Source of the DNA: Bacillota bacterium
Lineage (GTDB): Bacteria; Bacillota; Clostridia; DSM-8532
Reading direction: 5' to 3'
DNA length: 9,008 nt
Assembly: GCA_023459915.1 (NCBI GenBank)
Contig: JAEWSN010000204.1
Location: forward strand, 1-9,008
Below, one piece after another: positions 1-6,042 of the stretch. The notes beneath the pieces are model-generated. The model had not been told where the DNA came from, ran no database searches, and saw nothing but the letters and a program-made list of their open reading frames with translations. Made by a program: the position numbers and the translations under genes. The number at the start of each line of letters is the position of its first letter. The stretch's first letter is position 1.

Positions 1-18
1 CCAAAAAACGCATGCGTT

Positions 19-87
19 ATTACTCCGGCCGTTGAATGTCCAAAACAATTTCATCCTGAATGATTCTCTCACAACGGCCGGAGTTAT
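19..87. repeat. 16-bp inverted repeat with 37-nt spacer; possible terminator
   Basis: Arms 19-34 and 72-87 pair at 15 of 16 positions, with 13 bp perfect (ACTCCGGCCGTTG at 22-34). On the minus strand the second arm is followed, 13 nt later, by TTTTTT (8-3), itself preceded by the 12-bp palindrome AACGCATGCGTT (7-18). Together this could end the operon transcript about 135 nt beyond the last clear gene. The 37-nt loop and the 13-nt distance to the T-run are not those of a canonical intrinsic terminator, so it may instead be a protein site or a mobile-repeat remnant. Confidence 0.35.
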
Positions 88-150
88 GACCGTTTCGGAT
101 ATTTTGACGCCACCGCAATAGCAAAATTCTCCCAAACAGGGCGGGCATCC

Positions 151-225
151 GCCGTCACAAGGCCGTCCCTCGGAGGCCACAAGGCCATCACACGGTAGTC
201 GCGTGGTGTTCGCCCGGCCGTCACA
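151..225. repeat. nonamer GCC(G/A)TCACA repeated every 33 nt
   Basis: Copies lie at 151-159 (GCCGTCACA), 184-192 (GCCATCACA) and 217-225 (GCCGTCACA), exactly 33 nt apart both times. A fourth, imperfect copy (GCCGTCACC) is at 241-249, inside the dehydrogenase gene. The intervening sequence is not conserved. The period equals 11 codons and about three DNA turns. Separately, a 12-mer CCCGGCCGTCAC is duplicated at 213-224 and 236-247, and CACAAGGCC at 156-164 and 178-186. Confidence 0.5.
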
Positions 226-1192
226 CATTGGTCACCCCGGCCGTCACCAGATGTGCGCAGGGCTTCCCCTCCAGCACCGCGATGAGGTTGTCCACCGACA
301 TGTCAGCCATCCGTTCCGCCGCTTCGCGGGTATGCGCGCCGGCATGGGGGGTTGCCACAACATTTTCAAACGCGAACAGGGGATGCGTGCCGGGAGGCTC
401 CACCGCAAAGGCATCCAGCCCCACACCGTGCAGCCGGTCCTCCCGCAGGGCATCCGCCAGCGCCACCTCGTCCACCAATCCGCCACGCGAGGTGTTGATG
501 AGGATGGCGCCCTTCTTCATGCCGAACACCCGCCCGCGATCCAGCAGATGCCTGGTTCCCGGTGTCAGCGGAAGATGGAGGGACACCACATCCGCCTGCG
601 CCAGCAGGACATCCAGGGGGACCGGCACAATGCCGTTGTCCCGGCAATAGGCTTCGTCCACAAACGGATCGTAGGCCAGTATCCTCATGGAAAACCCGGC
701 TGCGCGCCTGGCGACATTTTTCCCTATCGCCCCCAGGCCGATGAGACCCAGCGTCTTTCCAAACAGTTCCACCCCGCTGGTGCGCGGCCAGCCGCCGGCC
801 CGCACCTGTTCGTTCAAAACCGGGATGCGGCGTGCCACCGACAGCATCAGACCAAACGCGAGATCCGCCACCGCCTCGGCATTCGTGCCGGGGGTGTTGG
901 TCACCACGATGCCTTTTTGCTGCGCGGTCTGCAAATCCACCCGCTCCACACCGACGCCGTAGCGGGAAATCACTGCAAGCTCCGGCGGCGCGTCCCGCAA
1001 CAGCGGGCCGTCAATGGTGTCCAGCCCGGCAATCCACCCCGTCACACCGGACAGCAGGGGACGGATTTCCTCCGGCGTCAGCGGTCGCCGATGCGGATTC
1101 CAGACAATCTCATCGCTGAACGCTGTCAGACGCCTGTACGCGGACGAGGCTTCGGTTCGGGGAAACGACGTGGGGGTCACCAGAATTTTCAT
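221..1192 (-). CDS. D-isomer-specific 2-hydroxyacid dehydrogenase (phosphoglycerate dehydrogenase-like)
   Basis: Predicted 323-residue NAD-dependent oxidoreductase that interconverts D-2-hydroxyacids and 2-keto acids. The Rossmann domain has GLIGLGAIGKNVARR (149-163) with Asp175 in AYDPF at the end of the second strand, favouring NAD. The catalytic residues are Arg236 in INTSRGGLVDE, Glu265 in FAVEPPG and His283 in TPHAGAHT. RYGVGVERVDL (78-87) and TPGTNAEAVADLAFGLML (100-117) are SerA-like. No ACT or regulatory domain follows, so it is the short form often found in catabolic clusters rather than the long serine-pathway enzyme. The ATG at 1192 overlaps the preceding TGA (ATGA) and has GGAGG 11 nt upstream. 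An in-frame ATG at 1210 lies upstream of that site and is rejected. Likely substrates are glyoxylate, hydroxypyruvate or a sugar-derived 2-keto acid, and I cannot choose between them. It is the last clear gene of the operon. Confidence 0.9.
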   Translation of the reverse strand: MKILVTPTSFPRTEASSAYRRLTAFSDEIVWNPHRRPLTPEEIRPLLSGVTGWIAGLDTIDGPLLRDAPPELAVISRYGVGVERVDLQTAQQKGIVVTNTPGTNAEAVADLAFGLMLSVARRIPVLNEQVRAGGWPRTSGVELFGKTLGLIGLGAIGKNVARRAAGFSMRILAYDPFVDEAYCRDNGIVPVPLDVLLAQADVVSLHLPLTPGTRHLLDRGRVFGMKKGAILINTSRGGLVDEVALADALREDRLHGVGLDAFAVEPPGTHPLFAFENVVATPHAGAHTREAAERMADMSVDNLIAVLEGKPCAHLVTAGVTNV

Positions 1193-1788
1193 GTCACCGT
1201 TTCCCTCCATTTGGGATTGTCGATCATCACCGGGTTCCCCTCCCGGGCCACCACCAGCTTGCGAAATCCCTTCTGCTCAATGGTGCCGTAATCATGTCCG
1301 GCATCGGCGCGAAACACGAAAAAGGTCACCATGGGGTCAGACCCCGTGTTGATGCTGCGGTGGGCATACCGTTTGGGAACATACACGGCGGCGCCCGGCA
1401 CGAGCCGCTCGAGCCGCACATCCCCCTCCGGGCTCTCCATCAGCAGAAATCCTTCGCCACGCACGCACCAGTAGACCTCCGCGGTTTCCAGCACGGTATG
1501 GAAATGGCCCTTGGTCATGAAATACTCGTCTCCCACCCGCCCCGGATAGGTGATGCTGGTACCGAACGCCAAATCTCCCGCATGCCGCGGCGCATCGAGC
1601 TCATAAAACGCATAGACGGGGGTCGTCTCCTTGTTGGGCATCCGCGCGAACGCGTCCTCGTCCGCATACATGCCCGCCATGGCGGACAGATGGCGGACGG
1701 TGGGAGAAGCGCCTTCGCACAAGCCCGTTTCCAGCGAAAAGGGCAGGGAAAACGGGAACTGCCAGTCTGTCTTTTTTTGAATGTCCAT
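1189..1788 (-). CDS. cupin-type glucose-6-phosphate isomerase
   Basis: Predicted 199-residue cupin of the archaeal-type phosphoglucose isomerase family, which interconverts glucose-6-phosphate and fructose-6-phosphate using one metal ion. The first cupin motif TKGHFHTVLETAEVYWCVRGEG gives ligands His95, His97 and Glu104. The second motif, AVYVPKRYAHRSINTG, gives His143. The diagnostic C-terminal DAGHDYGTIEQKGFRKLV (162-179) and IDNPKW are present, and length matches the family. It lies 9 nt after the shikimate-dehydrogenase-like gene, and its TGA overlaps the start of the hydroxyacid dehydrogenase. With the PfkB kinase it would link a released hexose to glycolysis. A related isomerisation on another sugar or keto-uronate is possible, since the usual uronate isomerase KduI is also a cupin, although from a different cupin family. 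Family assignment is strong and the physiological substrate is likely but not proven. Confidence 0.9.
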   Translation of the reverse strand: MDIQKKTDWQFPFSLPFSLETGLCEGASPTVRHLSAMAGMYADEDAFARMPNKETTPVYAFYELDAPRHAGDLAFGTSITYPGRVGDEYFMTKGHFHTVLETAEVYWCVRGEGFLLMESPEGDVRLERLVPGAAVYVPKRYAHRSINTGSDPMVTFFVFRADAGHDYGTIEQKGFRKLVVAREGNPVMIDNPKWRETVT

Positions 1789-1793
1789 CCTCA

Positions 1794-1799
1794 CTCCTT
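1794..1799 (-). promoter_or_regulatory. ribosome binding site fixing the cupin isomerase start
   Basis: AAGGAG lies 5 nt before the ATG at 1788 and overlaps the stop of the preceding gene. An in-frame GTG at 1794 overlaps this site itself, so it cannot be the start. Confidence 0.75.
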
Positions 1800-2739
1800 A
1801 CCGCATCCTGTTCGCGATGGTCTCACACGCCGCGAATGCCTCCGGGGTGATCTCAATATGGAACACCTCGGCAATGACCTGCGTCCATCCGTGTATGAAA
1901 TACTTCCAGCCATCCTCAACCAGCAGGGAACGGGTTTCCCGCTGTGCCAGCGCCTGGTGCATGAACCGCAGGTCCCCACGGTAGTTGAGTTCCCACACCA
2001 GTCCGTTTTTGGGGAACTTACAGGCGTCTGTCAGGGGAGACCCCGGTCTGTCCTTGCCAAGCCCGGTGGCGTTGACCACCAGGGAATACGGTTTGAGACC
2101 GGCCAGCAGGACATCGTTGTCGGCGGCGTTCGGCGTGAGGTGGTACGATACGGGCACCCCCGTATCCAGGGTGTCAAAAATGCGCCGAATCTCATCCAGC
2201 CTGGGCTGGCTGCGGTTGGCGGTCACAATCCCGGAAGGCCGGTTGTCGCCCCAGTCCTGTCGCATCAGATAGGCCCCGATGGCAATGGCGCTGCCGCCCG
2301 CCCCAAGCAGCAGGACCTGTCCGCCATGATCCCGCCACCAGCCGGCGGGGACAAACGCGTCCAGCGCCAGCCCGCTGGAGATGGGATCCTTGGCATATCC
2401 CTCGAGCCGACCCTCCCTCTTGGAGATGGCGGACAGTTCGCCAAACGCGACCGCGTATGGGTCCAGATGGTCGAACATGTCCTTGCAGGCCTGATACAGA
2501 TCAATTTTGTGCGTGGTGACCAGCGCGCCCAACGACAGGGCGTCGTCCCGGATGAACCGCACCACTTCGCGATACACAGCGGGATCGGCATGGATGTCGA
2601 TGTCAATGCCCTGGATGACGGCATCCGTCAGGCCGAGCTCCCGCGCCCATTCCGGAAACACCCGCATGATGGACGATTGGCCCGTGGTGACCCCGATGAA
2701 ATAAAAGGTCGGCTGTTCAGCCGGTTTCAGCTGCTGCAT
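1798..2739 (-). CDS. shikimate/quinate dehydrogenase-fold NAD(P) oxidoreductase, divergent substrate site
   Basis: Predicted 313-residue two-domain AroE-like enzyme. Matching landmarks are GVTTGQSSIM (16-25) for the substrate loop, LVTTHKID (73-80) with catalytic Lys78, GYAKDPISSG (114-123) with catalytic Asp118, the dinucleotide loop LLGAGGSAIAIG (145-155), TANRS (173-177), whose Asn-Arg pair suggests NADP, NATGLG (223-228) and a C-terminal HGWTQVIAEVF (283-293), with Gln287 at the conserved glutamine. The Lys/Asp pair is kept. The usual Asn before VT is Leu, the NT of GAVNT is lost (GELSAIS), and the Thr before Asp118 is Lys. That argues against ordinary shikimate as substrate and for a different polyol or keto acid. 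Its operon position, 9 nt before the cupin isomerase, supports a catabolic rather than aromatic-biosynthetic role. Length is slightly above typical AroE (about 270-290). Confidence 0.82.
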   Translation of the reverse strand: MQQLKPAEQPTFYFIGVTTGQSSIMRVFPEWARELGLTDAVIQGIDIDIHADPAVYREVVRFIRDDALSLGALVTTHKIDLYQACKDMFDHLDPYAVAFGELSAISKREGRLEGYAKDPISSGLALDAFVPAGWWRDHGGQVLLLGAGGSAIAIGAYLMRQDWGDNRPSGIVTANRSQPRLDEIRRIFDTLDTGVPVSYHLTPNAADNDVLLAGLKPYSLVVNATGLGKDRPGSPLTDACKFPKNGLVWELNYRGDLRFMHQALAQRETRSLLVEDGWKYFIHGWTQVIAEVFHIEITPEAFAACETIANRMR

Positions 2740-2834
2740 GCCCTGTGTCTCCTCTCCGTTCGTTTCAAATGCGGCATGGAGGTGATGTGAATGTGATGTG
2801 GATGTGTTTTAGAAGTGGTGTGAATGTGCCTGAA
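2740..2834 (-). repeat. 95-nt gap with degenerate CACATY repeats before the shikimate-dehydrogenase-like gene
   Basis: On the plus strand, 2784-2806 reads as near-tandem GATGTG, AATGTG, ATGTG and GATGTG units, and a related GTGTGAATGTG lies at 2818-2828. The sense-strand reading is CACATC/CACATT. The heptamer ATTCACA occurs twice here and once in each of the other two gaps longer than 40 nt. This is the second longest gap between genes and may hold an internal promoter or a binding region. AGGAG (2753-2749), 9 nt before the next ATG, is the ribosome binding site. I see no terminator hairpin. Confidence 0.45.
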
Positions 2835-3956
2835 TCAGGTTTCGGCAGCCGCTTCCCCGCAGGGAACCCACGCCAGTGCGCGGGCCGGGTTCGCCACGGT
2901 CATGGCCACGATGGTTTCGTCGCCAATCCCCTGTCCGCGCAGCAGCGGCAGGAAGACCCGCCGCAAGTCCGCAAGCCCCACCGAACCGCCATAGCTGCGC
3001 ATTCTGGCCCGGGTCACATCCAGTCCCATCAGCAGGCGATCCCGGCATCCCGCTTCAATCAGCGTGCGGATGAGCGCAATTTCCGCGTCATCCGAAACCA
3101 CGTGCGGCCGCAAGATGGTGTCCAGACACACCCAGGCGCCCATCGACAGCACGGACAGCATTTCGCGCGCATTGTCCGGCTTTTTGTCCAGATGGCTGAA
3201 TATGAGTTGGGAGGCGGCCACGCCGTGTTCCAGGAAAAAGGCGGCCAGCGCCTCCCCCTGGCGACCCTCCTCGGTATGAATCAGCACCGGCGCGCGGGTT
3301 TGCGCCGCCGCGCCCGCTGCCGCCAGAAACAGCCGCCCGATGGCCGTTGACTCACGCAAGCCTTCCGGCCCGGCCGCCACCTTGAGCATTCCCGCCCTTG
3401 GTGCTGCCCTTTCCCCGCGACCCGCTTGCGCGTCCACCGTTTCCAGCCCGGCCGGTTCGGTTCCCGCAAGCGGAATTTCCGGGACCTGCCTCGGGTCATC
3501 CCGGACCATACTCTCGCGCAATTCCCTGACAAACAAGCCCTGGAGTTGCGCCAAGGGCGCATGGAACACCCAGTGGTCCGCCGGGTAAAACAGGGGCCGG
3601 TGAAAGCCGGTGGCGGCAATGACATGCACGCCGCTCTCCCGGGATACCCGGGCCAGCCAGGCGCCCCTCCGGCCGCTGCCGACAGGCTGGGCGTCCACCA
3701 GGGCGGCCCCGCCCGCCGCACGATACGCGACAAGCTCGCGCAGCGTGTCGGCATAGCTGTCCAGCAGCAGATCGGGATTGCGTGCCGCGGCCGTTTCCGA
3801 GCAAACGAACAGGTGCTCGTGTGCCTGGCAGAATCCCAACTGTTCCGGCTGGATGGGCCCGCGCACGGTCTGCACACAGCGGGATTCACGCCCTTGCGCA
3901 GCCGTTGGGAGATGTTCCGGCCCTTTGTCCGAAATGGGTTCCATATCCGGCTTCAT
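2835..3956 (-). CDS. phosphotriesterase-family (amidohydrolase) metallohydrolase, probable lactonase
   Basis: Predicted 373-residue TIM-barrel hydrolase. The whole binuclear metal site of the phosphotriesterase family can be traced: His46 and His48 in AHEHLF, a probable carboxylated Lys192 in AGMLKVA, His227 in LIHTEEG, His255 in FSHLDKKPD and Asp313 in GLDVTR. Characterised bacterial relatives in catabolic clusters often hydrolyse sugar lactones, some of them phosphorylated, which suits the adjacent SMP-30-like gene. The protein is somewhat long for the family. About 30 extra residues lie between ATGFHRPLFY (114-124) and the lysine strand, roughly residues 152-187, rich in Gly, Glu, Pro and Ala. 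There is also an unusual ~35-residue amino-terminal extension before GPIQPEQLGFCQAHEH. The start ATG at 3956 overlaps the preceding stop and has only a weak ribosome binding site, so translation is probably coupled. An ATG at 3944 is possible. Family is firm, substrate inferred. Confidence 0.87.
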   Translation of the reverse strand: MKPDMEPISDKGPEHLPTAAQGRESRCVQTVRGPIQPEQLGFCQAHEHLFVCSETAAARNPDLLLDSYADTLRELVAYRAAGGAALVDAQPVGSGRRGAWLARVSRESGVHVIAATGFHRPLFYPADHWVFHAPLAQLQGLFVRELRESMVRDDPRQVPEIPLAGTEPAGLETVDAQAGRGERAAPRAGMLKVAAGPEGLRESTAIGRLFLAAAGAAAQTRAPVLIHTEEGRQGEALAAFFLEHGVAASQLIFSHLDKKPDNAREMLSVLSMGAWVCLDTILRPHVVSDDAEIALIRTLIEAGCRDRLLMGLDVTRARMRSYGGSVGLADLRRVFLPLLRGQGIGDETIVAMTVANPARALAWVPCGEAAAET

Positions 3957-4945
3957 GCTTCCAGTTCCAGGCAGGCCAGGGTCGCCGGCATTTCGTGCGC
4001 CGTATTGACCTTGTCCGGACCGGTCACCAGATCGAAGCAGGACACAATGAGCTGCCCCTGCCAGATGCAGGGTTCCCCGGGCTGATCCAGCTCCCCGTTG
4101 AGGCCGTCCGTATCCGGGCTCTGGGCAATCCGTGTCACATGTCCGTCCGGGGTGACCTTGGCAATGGCATTGGCGGAGAAGTCCGCCACATAGAAATTGC
4201 CGGTTTCCGGATCCCGGATGATGCCGTCCGTGGTCTGCAGCTGGGCCGTATCCTTTGCCCAGACCAAATTCTCCTTCACGGAGCCATCCGGATGGAACGT
4301 GACGCGGTGGAACGCGCCGTCACCGAAATTCCCGACATACAGGTTGCCCGCGTCATCGAACTCAATGCCGTCGGCACCGTACTGGCACTCCGGATTCAGC
4401 GTCAGAAAGGTCACCAGCAGGTTCGGATCAGACAGGGTGTTGGTCACCGCCACCTCACGGTCTTCCAGTTGGAAGCGGTACACACAGCTGACCAGCTTGC
4501 CCGAAGGATCCTGCACCCGGGACATCATGCTCTGGGTCACATAGGCGTATCCGTCGCGGATGCGCAGCCCGTTGGGGTGTTCCATGCCGGACGCCACCAC
4601 CGTGACCTCCCGCACCGCCCCATCGGCGACATGCAGCCGCAGAATGCGGCCCTTGAACAGCTGCGCCTCCTCCCCGGACCATCCCTGGTTGTCCACCACA
4701 TACAGGTCCCCGTTGGGCGCGAAGGCAATGCCCATGGGATGAACCCGTCCCGTCTCGGGGTGCGGCGGCAGGGTGGCCCACTGGGAAATCCGTTTCTCCC
4801 TGTCGATGCGCAGGATGCTGCCGGGTACCGAGGGATCCGCGTAGTTGGCCGCCGCGAGGTACAGGCAGCCGTCCGAACCCACGGCCATGCCGTCTGGCGT
4901 ATTGCAGGAAGGCGGGAGCAGAGCGAACAATTTGGAAGTTTGCAT
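3953..4945 (-). CDS. SMP-30/gluconolactonase-like six-bladed beta-propeller hydrolase
   Basis: Predicted 330-residue protein of the SMP-30/gluconolactonase/LRE family, whose characterised members are metal-dependent sugar lactonases. Propeller-blade strands are clear: TPDGMAVGSDGCLYLA (16-31), HPMGIAFAPNGDLYVVDN (69-86), MEHPNGLRIRDGYAYVT (121-137), YGADGIEFDDAGNLYVGNF (189-207) and TTDGIIRDPETGNFYVADF (238-256). HPNG (Asn125) and GADGIEF (Asp192) match the positions of the usual metal ligands. The first-blade glutamate of the common PEGP motif is Asp here (PDGM, residue 18), a conservative change. No signal peptide is present, so it should act in the cytosol. Its TGA overlaps the ATG of the next gene (ATGA), coupling it to the phosphotriesterase-family hydrolase. 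Downstream of a dehydrogenase, lactone hydrolysis is the natural role. A non-enzymatic NHL-type propeller is a less likely alternative. Confidence 0.82.
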   Translation of the reverse strand: MQTSKLFALLPPSCNTPDGMAVGSDGCLYLAAANYADPSVPGSILRIDREKRISQWATLPPHPETGRVHPMGIAFAPNGDLYVVDNQGWSGEEAQLFKGRILRLHVADGAVREVTVVASGMEHPNGLRIRDGYAYVTQSMMSRVQDPSGKLVSCVYRFQLEDREVAVTNTLSDPNLLVTFLTLNPECQYGADGIEFDDAGNLYVGNFGDGAFHRVTFHPDGSVKENLVWAKDTAQLQTTDGIIRDPETGNFYVADFSANAIAKVTPDGHVTRIAQSPDTDGLNGELDQPGEPCIWQGQLIVSCFDLVTGPDKVNTAHEMPATLACLELEA

Positions 4946-4950
4946 GGAGT

Positions 4951-4957
4951 CTCCTTT
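4951..4957 (-). promoter_or_regulatory. ribosome binding site fixing the SMP-30-like start
   Basis: AAAGGAG lies 5 nt before the ATG at 4945. An in-frame ATG at 4972 lies upstream of this site, so it is not the likely start. Confidence 0.75.
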
Positions 4958-4987
4958 CATGGTCGGATGCATGTGAATCTGTCCTGT

Positions 4988-6040
4988 TCAGAAGCGAATG
5001 ACGGTCTTCTTGTTGGTGCGTCGTTCCTCAATCATGCGGAACGCTTCCTGCATCTGATCAAAGGGCAGCACATCGGAGATGAAATCGGCCGCGCGCAGCA
5101 CCCCTGCCTGCATCCAGTACAGAATCTGGGAATCGGCTTCCATCTCCTCAATCTTGAGCGGAAACTGCACAAACTGGAGCGTCCAGTTGTAGGGCGCGCG
5201 GCTCCAGTCCAGCTGCATCTGCAGTTGGGGCGAGATGCCGTAGCAGCAAATGGATCCGTTGTAGGTCACCAACTCCATGGCCTTGTTGATCAGCGCGTTG
5301 AGGCCCACCGCGTCGACCACAAAATCGGCGCCGTCGGGCAGGATGGCGCGCACGGAGGCAGTCACGTCCGGCGACAGGCTGTTGAACACATGGTCTGCGC
5401 CCATCGCCGTGGCATCCGCCATTTTCTGCTCCGTAATGTCGAGGGTGATCACGGGATCCATGCCAATCAGCTTTGCGAATTTGGTGAAGCACAGGCCCAC
5501 CGGCCCCGCGCCGAAGACCACCAGGCTCCGGTTCTCCTTCATGCCAAAGCGCTTCATGGCGCTGAGCACCTCGCGGAACGTGACAATCATGGTTGCGTCC
5601 ACCGGATCGATCCCCTCGGGCACCTTGGTCTGGGCATACGCGCCCTCGGAAAACCCGGGAGTTCCCGGTCCGCGGCCCGCCAGCTGCATGGCCCGCCAGT
5701 CTCCCACCGTGCCGTATTCGGAATAGCCGCCCCAGGACGAATGGTACCCGCCGGTGGGGCCGTCCACAAACGGGAGCATCACCCGATCCCCCACGTTGAA
5801 CGCGGTCACCAGGCGTCCCTTCTCCACCACACGGCCCACCGCCTCATGGCCCAGCAGCGTGGGGTAGTCGTGCCAATTCTTGAATGTGCCATGGGCCAGC
5901 TTGCTGTCCGTGCCGTTGCACACCCCGCAGGCCTCGATTTTCACCAGCGCCGTGCAGTCGTCGACGACCGGCATCGGCACCTCCACGAAATCCAGTTTTC
6001 CGACGGCATCCACGGCAAAACTCCTCATCATTTTCTGCAT
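4988..6040 (-). CDS. zinc-type medium-chain alcohol/polyol dehydrogenase (MDR family)
   Basis: Predicted NAD(P)-dependent oxidoreductase of 350 residues. Numbering from the alternative ATG at 6046 (add two), the catalytic-zinc motifs are ACGVCNGTD with Cys40 and LGHEAVG with His67 and Glu68. GDRVMLPF follows, then a Rossmann domain with GAGPVG (179-184) and an acidic residue, Asp203 in TLDITEQK, after the second strand, which suggests NAD rather than NADP. The four-cysteine structural-zinc lobe of classical alcohol dehydrogenases is absent from the 90-110 region. Some sorbitol-dehydrogenase-like members also lack it. Such enzymes interconvert polyols or sugars with keto sugars or lactones, so a sugar or sugar-acid substrate is likely here. 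The gene follows the regulator with essentially no gap and lies 42 nt before the SMP-30-like gene. A reducing role on the uronate released by the hydrolase is possible but unproven. Confidence 0.88.
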   Translation of the reverse strand: MQKMMRSFAVDAVGKLDFVEVPMPVVDDCTALVKIEACGVCNGTDSKLAHGTFKNWHDYPTLLGHEAVGRVVEKGRLVTAFNVGDRVMLPFVDGPTGGYHSSWGGYSEYGTVGDWRAMQLAGRGPGTPGFSEGAYAQTKVPEGIDPVDATMIVTFREVLSAMKRFGMKENRSLVVFGAGPVGLCFTKFAKLIGMDPVITLDITEQKMADATAMGADHVFNSLSPDVTASVRAILPDGADFVVDAVGLNALINKAMELVTYNGSICCYGISPQLQMQLDWSRAPYNWTLQFVQFPLKIEEMEADSQILYWMQAGVLRAADFISDVLPFDQMQEAFRMIEERRTNKKTVIRF

Positions 6041-6042
6041 CC

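Larger units (their letters stand above)
1..228 (-). other. cysteine-rich open frame running off the left edge (possible small or partial gene)
   Basis: An ATG at 228-226, overlapping the hydroxyacid dehydrogenase stop (ATGTGTGA), opens a frame of 76 codons without a stop to the window edge. It has eight cysteines (residues 2, 13, 24, 28, 31, 36, 38 and 73), three CDG tripeptides each 11 residues apart, and CDGGCPPC followed by CYC. No clear ribosome binding site precedes it; the 3' end of the dehydrogenase gene offers only GGTGAC and similar. An internal ATG (54-52) gives an alternative 18-codon start. I do not recognise a family. Chance openness is quite possible over this length, so this is a candidate, not a call. 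If it is not coding, this stretch is an untranslated spacer with the repeats listed separately. Confidence 0.2.

Noticed and set aside
161..178. GGCC...GGCC stem as a terminator after the last gene
   Set aside because: Only four strong pairs, an internal mismatch and no T-run on either strand.
1798..2739. Housekeeping aroE of the aromatic amino-acid pathway
   Set aside because: Key substrate-contact residues are replaced and the neighbours are sugar-catabolic genes, so the gene symbol is withheld.
1294..2790. Plus-strand open frames of 498 and (203-1291) 362 codons
   Set aside because: Both are antisense shadows of the AroE-like, cupin and hydroxyacid dehydrogenase genes; no domain is recognisable and no ribosome binding site precedes them.
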